From Lachnoclostridium sp. (GTDB taxonomy: Bacteria; Bacillota; Clostridia; Lachnospirales; Lachnospiraceae), in NCBI GenBank assembly GCA_023664665.1, contig JAMPEY010000013.1, forward strand, positions 1 to 64,000: a DNA stretch of 64,000 nucleotides, given 5' to 3'. Position numbers and translations under genes: made by a program. Below the pieces are notes generated by a model, which did not search any database, was not told the DNA's origin, and worked only from the letters and a program-made list of their open reading frames with translations. Positions 35,475 to 44,922 of this stretch are shown here, piece by piece; the first letter of the stretch is position 1, and each line of letters starts with the position of its first letter.

Positions 35475-35500
35475 ATTAATGACCATGCCTTTCCGTAATC
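35471..35500 (-). repeat. leader repeat at nadE, copy 1
   Basis: Identical at 27 of 30 bases to 51543-51572. It runs from GATTACGGAAAGG to the ATATGA-type start and encodes the last residues of HslO here. Confidence 0.6.
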
Positions 35501-36393
35501 TCTGAGCCGGAACTTAGATTTCCTTTTCGGTATATCTCCGAAAGTTCCTCTACGCTAAAACGATAATTCGTATTGCAAAAATGACAATTGACCTCTATGG
35601 GTTCTCCGTCCTCTATCATTTCCTTTAATTCTTCCCTGCCTATGCCGGTAAGGACCTTTTCAATCCGGCTCTTGCTACAGCTGCAGGCAAAAGCCACCGG
35701 CATTTTGTCCGTAATCTCCGGCTCCATGCCCTCCAGCAGGATTTCCAATATCTGCTCCGGCGTATTTCCGGCATCCAGCAAGGCGGTTACGGAACTTATC
35801 TTCTGCAGATTCCGCTCCACCCTGTCAATGACATCATCCTGCGCAAAAGGCATCATCTGCACGATAAAGCCTCCCGCCTGTCTGACCGTATAATCCTTCT
35901 CCACCAATACCCCCAGGCCAACGCCGGAAGGCACCTGCTCCGACGCCGCAAAATAATAGGTCAAATCCTCCGCAATTTCGCCGGTCTGCAATTCAGTTTG
36001 TCCAACATAAGGTTCTTTTAACCCCATATCCTTAATAACCCGCAAAAAACCGTTTCCTATGGCGCCCGACACATCCAGCTTGCCGTTTGGCTTCGGAGGA
36101 AGAAGTACCGCCGGCATATCGGCATATCCTTTTACATTTCCCTTAGAATCCGCCGTCACGGTAAGACCGCCCGCCGGACCGTCCCCCTTAATCCGCAGGG
36201 TCATTAAATCTTTTTCCCCTTTCAACATACTTCCCATCATGACCCCTGCGCTTAACAGCCTGCCCAATGCCGCAGTCATGACAGGCGTAGTATTATGCGC
36301 CTTTCTGGCTGCTTCCGCAACGCCCCTTGTGGTACAGGCAAAAGCGCGTATCTGCGCATTTGCCGCCATGGCGCGAACCATATAATCCGTCAT
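35476..36393 (-). CDS. hslO: redox-regulated chaperone Hsp33
   Basis: The 305-residue chaperone is activated by oxidative unfolding. The C-terminal zinc switch is visible as CSCSK near residue 237 and CHFC near residue 270. The N-terminal substrate-binding region includes LGRLLSAGVMMGSMLKG. The last six residues (TERHGH) are encoded by the leader repeat of nadE and may be a recent extension. Confidence 0.94.
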   Translation of the reverse strand: MTDYMVRAMAANAQIRAFACTTRGVAEAARKAHNTTPVMTAALGRLLSAGVMMGSMLKGEKDLMTLRIKGDGPAGGLTVTADSKGNVKGYADMPAVLLPPKPNGKLDVSGAIGNGFLRVIKDMGLKEPYVGQTELQTGEIAEDLTYYFAASEQVPSGVGLGVLVEKDYTVRQAGGFIVQMMPFAQDDVIDRVERNLQKISSVTALLDAGNTPEQILEILLEGMEPEITDKMPVAFACSCSKSRIEKVLTGIGREELKEMIEDGEPIEVNCHFCNTNYRFSVEELSEIYRKGNLSSGSEITERHGH

Positions 36394-36490
36394 CTTATAA
36401 ATCCTCTTCTCTACTTCTATTCCTCATTCTATTCTTTCCGGCCTATATCATAGAATACCATCTGTTATTTATATATTCTTCCCTGTTTTC

Positions 36491-37282
36491 TCAAACCGAT
36501 TTTACCACCATGGTTATCCTCTCGCTTTTCTCATGCGCCGCCTGCCCGGTATCGCCATCCAAAACCTCTACAATGTTCATGCCCGCCTGCTCTGCCAGAC
36601 TTTCCATCTGTTTCAGGGTATAACCCCGCTGTAAATGAGTCTCCGTAAATTTTCGGAAAAGCTCTTCCCGCCCTTCCTCCCTTACAAATACCGTAAGATC
36701 ATATTCGTTAATCTGTCCTTCCGGATCATAATAATTTTCCCAGATAAAGCTGCATTCCTCCCTGTTTTCCGCTATCACGGCGTCCCCGATCACTTCGTGA
36801 TACTTATAATCCGTATTAAAATCAAAAATAAAGATGCCCCCCGGATACAGATAATTCTTTACCAGCCGGAAAACCTGAAGCAGCTCCTCTTCTTCCAAAA
36901 TGTAATTTAAGGAATCACAGACGCTGATAACGGTGCCCACGGTACTGTAAAGATCCAATTCTCTCATATCCTGTAGCAGATACAAAATTTCCGAACCGCT
37001 TTCTTCCCTTTTCCTCATGGCAATGTCCAGCATGGCGGCGGAACTGTCCACTCCGATACAGTCGTAGCCTTTTTGATATAAAAGCTCTGTCAAAGTACCG
37101 GTGCCGCAGCCTAAGTCAAGCACCAGATTTCTCTCGGAATCCAGCGGATTTTCCGCATCCCTCTCCGGCTTTGACACCCCATATCGTTCAATGAATCCGA
37201 CAATAGTCCCGCACCATTTTTCGTAAGGTGTATTATCCATCAGCTCATCATACACATATGCAAAGTCTTCGTATGCCGCCAT
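36491..37282 (-). CDS. class I SAM-dependent methyltransferase
   Basis: The 263-residue Rossmann-fold enzyme has motif I LVLDLGCGTGTLTELL, post-I acidic CIGVDSSAAML, and motif IV region ISVCDSLNYIL. The N-terminus YEDFAYVYDELMD is typical of a common Firmicutes family with unidentified substrate. The ATG at 37282 follows GGAGGCAGCATT. It lies between the DUF4261-like gene and hslO. Confidence 0.88.
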   Translation of the reverse strand: MAAYEDFAYVYDELMDNTPYEKWCGTIVGFIERYGVSKPERDAENPLDSERNLVLDLGCGTGTLTELLYQKGYDCIGVDSSAAMLDIAMRKREESGSEILYLLQDMRELDLYSTVGTVISVCDSLNYILEEEELLQVFRLVKNYLYPGGIFIFDFNTDYKYHEVIGDAVIAENREECSFIWENYYDPEGQINEYDLTVFVREEGREELFRKFTETHLQRGYTLKQMESLAEQAGMNIVEVLDGDTGQAAHEKSERITMVVKSV

Positions 37283-37305
37283 AATGCTGCCTCCCACTCT
37301 TTTCG

Positions 37306-38142
37306 TTATGCTCCGAAGAAGAACAATACATCTTTGTCCCGCTTACAGACTACTTCCGTTTTCTCATCCAAAGGAATCACGGCGGCGTTACGGTAGAGCT
37401 GCCGCCCCGTAATCTGGAGGCAGGACATAGAGTAAAGAAAATTCAAAAGCTCTCCCGTATTAAACTGTCTGGGATTATAAAAGCCCAGCTCCGGAAGACC
37501 GAAATCCTTCAAGCCCATAGTCCGGATAATGGGTGTTTCCCCCTGATAGGAACCATAGACCCATACCCACAGCGGCACAGGGAAATATCCCTCGTCATTG
37601 GCCGGCTGTTTGCCCTCCATCAGCTCCCTCTGCTGGAGATAATGGCGTTTGCTCACCAAAAGACCGCCCCTGCCCTCAATCTTCACGCCAACCGCGCCTT
37701 CCTGCTCCAGCAAAGCGGCGCAGAGTGTGGAAAATACCCAGCATACCCGGCGTTTTTCCTCCAAAGAAGTTCCCCCTCCCTTTTGCGCCAGCACCCAAAA
37801 GGATTTATGACCTATAAAGTCCTGTTTTTCCTCATCCGTAAGAAGAAAGTTGTATTGCGCCGATGCGGGAATATCCGCCGTATCCGCCGGAATCGGCATG
37901 GGAAGATAGGAACACCAGAATTCCAAGCCTTCAATAGTGGCGATAAATGCCGGAACACGGGGATGGCTGTGATCTATTTCACCGACTGCCTGCTCGCCGA
38001 AAATGCTTTTTAGTTGACGGGCTGCCGATTCTATATCCTCCAGCACCCTGTCCATGAGTAACAGGCACTGGGTATCCGCCACAGGTGGCTGGCTCCCTTG
38101 AGCGGACCCTTCCTTTTTCTTAAAACGATCAAATAACGACAT
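37306..38142 (-). CDS. DUF4261-like protein of unknown function
   Basis: The 278-residue soluble protein has a charged N-terminal tail (MSLFDRFKKKEG), a central region including HSHPRVPAFIATIEGLEFWCSYLP and a C-terminal part with WVWVYGSYQGETPIIRTMGLKDFGLPELGF. These features fit DUF4261-type proteins, although I make this match from memory. GAGGAGAGATGAT precedes the ATG. It lies between the popT-family gene and the methyltransferase, with short gaps on both sides. Confidence 0.65.
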   Translation of the reverse strand: MSLFDRFKKKEGSAQGSQPPVADTQCLLLMDRVLEDIESAARQLKSIFGEQAVGEIDHSHPRVPAFIATIEGLEFWCSYLPMPIPADTADIPASAQYNFLLTDEEKQDFIGHKSFWVLAQKGGGTSLEEKRRVCWVFSTLCAALLEQEGAVGVKIEGRGGLLVSKRHYLQQRELMEGKQPANDEGYFPVPLWVWVYGSYQGETPIIRTMGLKDFGLPELGFYNPRQFNTGELLNFLYSMSCLQITGRQLYRNAAVIPLDEKTEVVCKRDKDVLFFFGA

Positions 38143-38179
38143 ATCATCTCTCCTCAAACCAACTTATCGACTTCCCACA

Positions 38180-39022
38180 CTACTCTCCTAACTTCATGGC
38201 TATCACAAAGCCCACAGCCAATGCAATAACACCTGTTATTATGCTGACTACAGTTAATCCCGGGAGATTTGCCACCGCGATAATAGCCACAGGAGAAGCC
38301 ACAATCAGCCCGATAATCGCCCAATAAGCATATAAGGGGAATTTTTCAAAAATAATCTCAATCAGCTTGGCAATGGCAAAGATGCCTGCCACCACGCCAA
38401 GACCAAAGGGAATCAATACGCCGCAGCCTGCCAGAATCCCGTTCATGTCAAAGGCCGCCAAAGCCCGGACAAAGTCGCTGATGGACTCGATAACCGGATT
38501 GTAATACCCCATCAATAGCAGCACCATGGAACCGCTGACTCCGGGAATCACCATGGTAGCGGATGCAATGATTCCCACTCCGAACAGCTTGAGGACATTG
38601 AGCGCGCTAAAGCTCAAATCCGCGGCAGCGCCTTCCCCTTTCATAAAAGCCATAGCCAGCACAAATGCCAGAAAAACCAGAAAAACTATGATATGCCCGA
38701 TTTTGATGCTGTTTCCCTTGACATTTTTCCAGATAGCGGGAAGCCCTCCCAAAATCAGACCCACAAAAAGAAGATTGGTCTGAACGGGAAAATTCCCAAA
38801 CAGATACTCCAGCCCAAAGGCGCTGGCAACAATGGCAATCCCCATGCCCACGGCAATGGGAAGCAAAAACAGCACGCTCTTTTTAAACTCGCTGAACAAA
38901 TGGGTAATACAGTGAATCAGCTTGTCATAAATACCCATGGCAACCATCATGGTGCCTCCGCTGACGCCGGGGATAATATTTGCAATACCAATCACCATAC
39001 CTTTTAAAACGCTCTTAATCAT
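38180..39022 (-). CDS. DUF368 membrane protein, undecaprenyl-phosphate translocase (PopT) family
   Basis: The 280-residue membrane protein contains the repeated DUF368 signature twice (IIPGVSGGTMMVAMGIYDKL near residue 20 and VIPGVSGSMVLLLMGYYNPV near residue 160), each within a re-entrant helix pair. Members have been shown to recycle the lipid carrier undecaprenyl phosphate across the membrane. About eight further hydrophobic segments are visible. It lies upstream of the DUF4261-like gene and downstream of hisC. Confidence 0.88.
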   Translation of the reverse strand: MIKSVLKGMVIGIANIIPGVSGGTMMVAMGIYDKLIHCITHLFSEFKKSVLFLLPIAVGMGIAIVASAFGLEYLFGNFPVQTNLLFVGLILGGLPAIWKNVKGNSIKIGHIIVFLVFLAFVLAMAFMKGEGAAADLSFSALNVLKLFGVGIIASATMVIPGVSGSMVLLLMGYYNPVIESISDFVRALAAFDMNGILAGCGVLIPFGLGVVAGIFAIAKLIEIIFEKFPLYAYWAIIGLIVASPVAIIAVANLPGLTVVSIITGVIALAVGFVIAMKLGE

Positions 39023-39133
39023 AAATTTTTTCTCCGTTTCCTAGTTCTGTACTATTATATATTTTTATTTTTCTTTTCATACCGGCACGCTTGCCCGATT
39101 CTAACCTGATTTTCTGCCGATTCCCGGTAATGA

Positions 39134-40198
39134 CTAGCCTCTTCCTTTCAAATAGGCCTTCAAAAAAGCAATCAGTGTATCCATCTCCTCATCGGTGCCT
39201 ACGGTAATACGCAGGGAATTGTTAATTCTTGGCTTGTCCCAATACCTCACATAAATATCTTCTTCCCGCAGCGCCTGAAAAATCTCTTTTGCCGGCACGC
39301 TTTTATGGGAGGCAAAAATAAAGTTGGCATCGGACTTCGGAAAAGTAAATCCCAGATTGCAAAGCTCTTTCTCCACCCGCTCCCTGGTGGCAATGATTTT
39401 CCCGACAATCTCTTTAAAATACGCATCGTCCCGCACCGCCTCCACGCCCAATATCTGGGCAGGCATGTTCATTGTGTAGGAATTAAAGGAAAACTTCACA
39501 TCGTTCAAATAACCGATTAATTTTTCACTCCCCATGCAGAATCCTATTCTAAGCCCCGCCATGGCACGGGATTTTGAAAAAGTACGCACCACCAGCAGAT
39601 TTTCATATTTTTCCAGCAGGGAAAGGGCGCTGACTCCCCCAAAATCAATATATGCCTCATCCACGATGACCACTACATCCTGATTGGCAGCTATGATATC
39701 CTCCACTGCGGCAAGCGGTTCCGAAAGTCCCGTGGGCGCATTGGGATTCGGGAAAATAATGCCGCCGTTTTGCTGTTTATAATCATCGGGGCGCAGATGC
39801 CAATTTTCGTCCAGCGCACAGGTTTTATAGGGAATACGGTATAAATCGGCCCACACATCATAAAAGGAATAAGTCACATCCGGAAACAGAATGGGCTTGT
39901 CCCCATTAAAAAAAGTCATAAATGCCATGGACAGCACATCATCGGAGCCCACCCCCACAAAAACCTGTTCCTTCTTTACCCCATAATATTCTGCCAGAGC
40001 CTCCACCAAAGGAGTGACATGGGCGTCCGGATAAAGCCGCAGGGCGCCATAGTTTAAATCCGCCGCCAGCTTTTCCACGCCGGGAGCCGGAGGATAGGGA
40101 CACTCATTGGTATTTAACTTTATCATCTTCGGTTTGTTGGGCTGTTCCCCGGCCACATAAGGTACTACCCTGCGCACATTCTCTTCCCATTTTGTCAT
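39134..40198 (-). CDS. hisC: histidinol-phosphate aminotransferase
   Basis: The 354-residue PLP enzyme has IFPNPNAPTGL, VDEAYIDFGG and the PLP lysine in RTFSKSRAMAGLRIGF, all typical of HisC. It would catalyse the seventh step of histidine synthesis or an equivalent aromatic transamination. No other his genes are in the window. Its ATG overlaps the stop of the upstream glycosyltransferase gene by four bases (ATGA), indicating translational coupling. Confidence 0.9.
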   Translation of the reverse strand: MTKWEENVRRVVPYVAGEQPNKPKMIKLNTNECPYPPAPGVEKLAADLNYGALRLYPDAHVTPLVEALAEYYGVKKEQVFVGVGSDDVLSMAFMTFFNGDKPILFPDVTYSFYDVWADLYRIPYKTCALDENWHLRPDDYKQQNGGIIFPNPNAPTGLSEPLAAVEDIIAANQDVVVIVDEAYIDFGGVSALSLLEKYENLLVVRTFSKSRAMAGLRIGFCMGSEKLIGYLNDVKFSFNSYTMNMPAQILGVEAVRDDAYFKEIVGKIIATRERVEKELCNLGFTFPKSDANFIFASHKSVPAKEIFQALREEDIYVRYWDKPRINNSLRITVGTDEEMDTLIAFLKAYLKGRG

Positions 40199-41223
40199 CT
40201 GTTTTTCATTCCTTTCCGTAAAACATGGAGTTCCTCCCTGTAAGTCTGCGCATTCTCCGGCTGCCCCATTTTTTCATAACAGCGAATCAATCCTTCCAGA
40301 CCTTCCACATCTCCCGCCGTCTTTTTTAACACGGGCGCCGTCTCATATACGGCGTTATAATACCAGATAACCGCCTCTGTATAGTCCTGCGCATCCTCAT
40401 AAAAGCAACCCAATTCACAGCAGATTTCCGAACAGCCCTCCCCTGCGATAATCTTGGAGGCATATTTGAAAAAGCCCACTGCATCCTTTGACACTCTGGC
40501 AGCTCTCGCCGCCACCAGACAGGCTTCCACCAATTCCTCTTCATCCCTGCTCTCATCCATTGCAGACTCCCGGAAAAACGCGGCGGCTTTTACAAAATCC
40601 TCCCCGCTTCCCGCAAGAAAAAGCTCCTTCGCATACATATTGTGAAGGCGCTTGGAAAGCCGCACACCCTTCTCTGTCTGCTTTCTGAAATTTGCTAAAT
40701 CCCTTCCCGCATGATTCTGCTCGGGCATATGGGTGATAACCACATCACTGTCATAAATAACAGGTGATATTCTTACAGTCTCATGAATGGGCTCTTCCCA
40801 GATAAAATCCCGCTTCCTCTTAAACAGCTTAGGGCGATATTCCTCGTCAAAATTATAAACCGTGCCGAATTGCAGCTGATTGCCATATTTCATTTGAACC
40901 AGCTCTATCTCCGGAAGAAGATTTTCCTTTAAAATACGGAATCTCTCCCTGTTGTCCCCATCCAGCACCTCATCCGCATCCGCAGAGTAAACATACTCCA
41001 TATTTGCCTTGGAAAAAGCAAAATTCCGAGCTGCGCTGAAATCATCAATCCAAACAAAATCATAGATTTTATCCGTATATTTTGCGGCAATCTCCTTGGT
41101 TTTATCCGTGGAGCCCGTGTCCACTATCACAATCTCATCCATCAGATCAGCCACACTGTCCAGACACCTTGCAAGCACTCTCTCTTCATTTTTTACGATC
41201 ATGCACAGGGATATGGTAATCAT
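40195..41223 (-). CDS. family 2 glycosyltransferase with TPR-like C-terminus
   Basis: The 342-residue protein has an N-terminal GT-A domain (ISLCMIVKNEERVLARCLDS, IVIVDTGSTDKT, SADADEVLD with the DxD metal site) and a C-terminal half of paired helices resembling TPR repeats (from about residue 200). SunS-like protein glycosyltransferases have this architecture, so a peptide acceptor is possible but unproven. It is coupled to hisC by a four-base overlap. Confidence 0.85.
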   Translation of the reverse strand: MITISLCMIVKNEERVLARCLDSVADLMDEIVIVDTGSTDKTKEIAAKYTDKIYDFVWIDDFSAARNFAFSKANMEYVYSADADEVLDGDNRERFRILKENLLPEIELVQMKYGNQLQFGTVYNFDEEYRPKLFKRKRDFIWEEPIHETVRISPVIYDSDVVITHMPEQNHAGRDLANFRKQTEKGVRLSKRLHNMYAKELFLAGSGEDFVKAAAFFRESAMDESRDEEELVEACLVAARAARVSKDAVGFFKYASKIIAGEGCSEICCELGCFYEDAQDYTEAVIWYYNAVYETAPVLKKTAGDVEGLEGLIRCYEKMGQPENAQTYREELHVLRKGMKNR

Positions 41224-41304
41224 AACCTTTTCGTCCTCATTTCGCTATATTCCCACTTTTATTATATCTTAATTTGATTTTTTGCATCTTATTCCCATTT
41301 TCAC

Positions 41305-42027
41305 TCACAAGACCTTGGACAAAAATTCCTGCAGCCTCGGACTCTTGGGATGCGCAAAAAACTCCTGTGGAGTGTTTTCTTCTATGATATTGCCCTCGTC
41401 CATAAAAAGCACCTTGGTTCCCACCTCTCTGGCAAAGCCCATCTCATGAGTAACCACCACCATGGTCATGCCGCTCTCCGCAAGCTCCTTCATAACCTCC
41501 AAAACCTCTCCCACCATCTCGGGATCCAGTGCCGAAGTGGGCTCGTCAAAAAGCATTACCTTGGGATTCATTGCCAGAGAACGCACAATGGCAATTCTCT
41601 GCTTCTGACCGCCGCTTAAAGAGCCGGGATAAGCATCCGCCTTTTCTGACAGTCCCACTCTGGAAAGAAGCTTCCAGGCATTCTCCTTTGCCTCCTCCTC
41701 CGACATCAGCTTAAGCTCCACCGGCGCCAGAGTAATGTTTTTCATGATGGTCAGGTTATGAAAGAGATTAAAATGCTGAAATACCATCCCCATATGGCGG
41801 CGCACTTCATTAATATCCGTCTTTGTATCCGTAATGTTTTGTCCGTCAAACCAGATTTCCCCGCTGTCCGGAACCTCTAACAGATTCAGGCAGCGCAGAA
41901 AAGTGCTTTTTCCGGAGCCGGAAGGTCCCACTATCACAATTTTTTCACCCTGATGAATATGATAGTTTACACCACGCAGCACATGATTTTCCTCAAATTT
42001 TTTATGCAAATCTTTAACGACTATCAC
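41305..42027 (-). CDS. polar amino-acid ABC transporter ATPase, GlnQ type
   Basis: The 240-residue ATPase has Walker [14 protein letters not shown], signature [14 protein letters not shown], Walker [15 protein letters not shown] and the switch His [12 protein letters not shown]. It overlaps the permease gene by 14 bases. The binding protein is probably the lipoprotein encoded 2.9 kb upstream. Confidence 0.93.
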   Translation of the reverse strand: MIVVKDLHKKFEENHVLRGVNYHIHQGEKIVIVGPSGSGKSTFLRCLNLLEVPDSGEIWFDGQNITDTKTDINEVRRHMGMVFQHFNLFHNLTIMKNITLAPVELKLMSEEEAKENAWKLLSRVGLSEKADAYPGSLSGGQKQRIAIVRSLAMNPKVMLFDEPTSALDPEMVGEVLEVMKELAESGMTMVVVTHEMGFAREVGTKVLFMDEGNIIEENTPQEFFAHPKSPRLQEFLSKVL

Positions 42028-42712
42028 TCTTACGCAGCCTCCTCTCCAATTTTGCCAACAAAATCGTCAGTATCTTAATAATTACAAAATAAATAACAGC
42101 CGCTATTATAAGTGGCATAAAAGGTTCATACAGAGCCGCCGTCAATTGATGCGCCGTACGGGTCAGATCCCGCAGACTCACATATCCTACAATAGCCGTT
42201 TCTTTCAGCAGCACAATAAATTCATTTCCCAGAGGCGGCAGCACATTCTTAAATGCCTGGGGCAGCACGATATGCCGCATGGTCTGAAACTGGTTCAAAC
42301 CCAGAGAGCGTCCTGCCTCCGTCTGTCCTTTATCCACCGCCAGAATACCCGCCCTGACAATCTCCGCCACATAAGCGCCTGAATTAATGCCAAAGGTAAT
42401 GCTTGCCACCAAAATACCGTTATGACAGTTTTTCAATACCACAAACCACATAATTAAGAGCTGCAGCACGGAAGGGGTGCCTCTTATGATATCTATGTAA
42501 ACATTGGCAAGGAAGGTCAATATGGTAGGTTTTCCGTTGCGTTTCGCAGAAAGTTTCATAAAGGCAAGGACCGTGCCGATCAGAATCCCGATCAAAGCCG
42601 CCCAGACAGCTACCTGTACAGTGGTTCCCAAGCCCTTTAAATATAACTGCCAGCGGTTTTCCTTGATAAATGCCGTCTCAAAAAGCCGCCACACCGAATT
42701 TAACCACTCCAT
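42014..42712 (-). CDS. amino-acid ABC transporter permease
   Basis: The 232-residue membrane protein has the His/Glu/Gln-type permease motifs [10 protein letters not shown] and [22 protein letters not shown] (EAA loop). It has about five membrane segments. AGGAGGAGCAGGA precedes the ATG. It pairs with the downstream ATPase. Confidence 0.93.
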   Translation of the reverse strand: MEWLNSVWRLFETAFIKENRWQLYLKGLGTTVQVAVWAALIGILIGTVLAFMKLSAKRNGKPTILTFLANVYIDIIRGTPSVLQLLIMWFVVLKNCHNGILVASITFGINSGAYVAEIVRAGILAVDKGQTEAGRSLGLNQFQTMRHIVLPQAFKNVLPPLGNEFIVLLKETAIVGYVSLRDLTRTAHQLTAALYEPFMPLIIAAVIYFVIIKILTILLAKLERRLRKSDSR

Positions 42713-42819
42713 TTCCTGCTCCTCCTGTCTTATCGCTAATGGTATGCCTGTTTCTATCCCATCCGTTTTTCTATCCGCTAACAGTCATTGTAACAAAAAG
42801 AAGATAATGGCACAAGTAT

Positions 42820-44205
42820 CTATTCCACAATATTTTGCAGCCAGACACCTTTTTTCACCAAAATGAACCCTATTACGCACTTAATGATATCCCCCAGCTG
42901 CACCATCACATAGACCATTACCACCGGCAGCGCGGTATATCTGGTCAGCACAAAGGCAAGCAGCACACTGACACACCAGATAAACACACTGTCAAACAAA
43001 AATGTGATGATCGTTTTCCCTCCGGAGCGCAGGGTAAAATAGGCTGCGTGCAAAAAGGCGTTTTGAGGCATAAAAACGGCGGCTGCCATAATGAAATACC
43101 TTGCCAGCATCCTTGCCTCATCATTGATCTTGTACAGCTTCGGAAACAGCGGCGCCGTACAGAACATGAGAAGGGCTATGCCGGTACAGCACATCACGGA
43201 AAACGCAATCATCTTATTGTCCGTATCCCTTGCCTCTTTCATCTTTCCGGCTCCCAGCAGCTGTCCCACCACAATGGCAACAGAATCCCCCAATGCGATA
43301 AACACAATATTAAACACATTGTTGATAGTATTGCATACATTTAAACCCGCGACCACATTCAGCCCCCGCACGGAATAACACTGCGTCAGCATTGCCATGC
43401 CCGCCGCCCACAGCGTTTCATTCAAAAGAAGCGGGCTTCCTTTCCGTATAATCCGAAAGGCCAATTCCCTGGGAACCTTTAAAGTGCGGTATAATCCCGT
43501 AACGAAGGAGTATTCGTTCTTCTTTCTGTGTACCTGAACCACCACAATCATCATTTCCACATAACGCGAAATCACGGTGGCTATGGCGGCGCCTGCCACT
43601 CCCAATGCGGGAGCCCCCATCTTCCCGTAAATCAGGATATAATTCAGCGTCAGATTCACTACGACCGCCGCAACCCCCGCTTTCATGGGAAGAACGGTCT
43701 GCCCACACTCCCTCAGAGTGCTGGAATACACCTGCACCACCGCAAAGGCAGGCAGCCCTGCCAGCATAATGCCAAGGTACTGTTTTCCATAAGAAAGAGT
43801 TGCCGCAATACTCTCTGCAGTTCCCTCCCCCTTTAAATAAGCTCCTATCAGGGCAGTTCCTCCCACCCAAAAAAGCAGCGCCGTCAGCGCCGTGATAGCC
43901 GCCACCAGCCAGATTTTAAAGCGCATGGTCTGACGCACTCCCTGATGGTTGCCCTGCCCGAAATACTGTGCCGTAAAAATCCCGGCTCCGGACACACCTC
44001 CGAAAATGCCCAGATTATACACGAAAATCAACTGATTTACAATTGCCACGCCGGACATTTGCTCCGTGCCTACCTGACCGATCATGATATTATCCAAAAG
44101 GCTCACAAAATTTGTGATTCCGTTCTGTATCATGATAGGAATTGCAATCAGCAATACCATTTTATAAAAATCCCTATTTCCGATAAATTTTGATAACTTT
44201 TTCAT
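42820..44205 (-). CDS. MATE-family efflux transporter
   Basis: The 461-residue membrane protein has about twelve segments in two homologous halves. The first half begins PIMIQNGITNFVSLLDNIMIGQVG and the second around SPLLLNETLWAAGMAML, both typical of the NorM/DinF-like superfamily. The ATG at 44205 follows GAGGATTG. Substrate unknown. It interrupts the amino-acid transporter genes. Confidence 0.9.
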   Translation of the reverse strand: MKKLSKFIGNRDFYKMVLLIAIPIMIQNGITNFVSLLDNIMIGQVGTEQMSGVAIVNQLIFVYNLGIFGGVSGAGIFTAQYFGQGNHQGVRQTMRFKIWLVAAITALTALLFWVGGTALIGAYLKGEGTAESIAATLSYGKQYLGIMLAGLPAFAVVQVYSSTLRECGQTVLPMKAGVAAVVVNLTLNYILIYGKMGAPALGVAGAAIATVISRYVEMMIVVVQVHRKKNEYSFVTGLYRTLKVPRELAFRIIRKGSPLLLNETLWAAGMAMLTQCYSVRGLNVVAGLNVCNTINNVFNIVFIALGDSVAIVVGQLLGAGKMKEARDTDNKMIAFSVMCCTGIALLMFCTAPLFPKLYKINDEARMLARYFIMAAAVFMPQNAFLHAAYFTLRSGGKTIITFLFDSVFIWCVSVLLAFVLTRYTALPVVMVYVMVQLGDIIKCVIGFILVKKGVWLQNIVE

Positions 44206-44233
44206 CAATCCTCACCCATACCATAATGCAAAA

Positions 44234-44264
44234 CAGGGGTAAAACAATGTCTGTCTTACCCCTG
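44234..44264 (-). terminator. intrinsic terminator after the lipoprotein gene
   Basis: Perfect 9-bp stem caggggtaa/ttacccctg followed on the minus strand by TTTTGCATTATGG. It separates the lipoprotein gene from the MATE gene, and could form again with other arms in 44229-44276. Confidence 0.7.
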
Positions 44265-44311
44265 CCGGTGTCCCTGTTTTGGGCAGCCTTTGCTTTCTCC
44301 CGCAAAAATGC

Positions 44312-44890
44312 TTACTTGCTCTTTGCGGTAAAGTATACAAAGAAGGTATCGCCTTCGCTGCCGTCTTCAAAATACTCCTTATAAGAGATGGAAAAATCCT
44401 TCTCATCTTCGGGCACTTCATACACCAGACTGCCTGTGCGGCTCTCATTAATCTCTAACTCATATTCCTTAGGAAGCATATCGCTCTTTTCATCTATTTC
44501 CTCTTCCATATAATAAGTTATCGGCCACCCATAGGCATCCTCGGAAGTATCGCTCCACTGCACCTGAAAATCCGTGGCATACATAACCAGACTTGCATAA
44601 CCCGTATTTTTTACGGTCACATCAGCCACCAGCAGTTGGTTGCCGGCTTCGGGTTTATATCCTTCATATTCTTTACATACATAGGCGCTGTTTACTATGT
44701 ATTCAAAGAAATAGGTATGCATGGTGTCTTCATAACGCCCTTCCGCATAACCCTCCGCGTCAGGATACCTCACCTGAGGCTCATAACTTTGGGCATCATT
44801 TTCCTTCGTTTCGGTATTCTTTTTGCCACAGCCCAATGATGCGACTGCCATTGTCATAACCACCAAAAGCGCAATAATTCTTTTTTTCAT
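44312..44890 (-). CDS. lipoprotein with a DUF4352-like immunoglobulin-type domain
   Basis: The 192-residue lipoprotein has lipobox SLGC with Cys21, then an acidic linker and a beta-rich domain (NQLLVADVTVKNTG, MYATDFQVQWSD, GSLVYEVPEDEKDFSISYK). That strand pattern resembles the DUF4352 fold found on surface lipoproteins. It follows the amino-acid binding protein gene by 32 bases, so it may be co-expressed. Function unknown. Confidence 0.72.
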   Translation of the reverse strand: MKKRIIALLVVMTMAVASLGCGKKNTETKENDAQSYEPQVRYPDAEGYAEGRYEDTMHTYFFEYIVNSAYVCKEYEGYKPEAGNQLLVADVTVKNTGYASLVMYATDFQVQWSDTSEDAYGWPITYYMEEEIDEKSDMLPKEYELEINESRTGSLVYEVPEDEKDFSISYKEYFEDGSEGDTFFVYFTAKSK

Positions 44891-44922
44891 TCTTCCATTT
44901 ACTCCTTATCCCTGCGGCAGAT

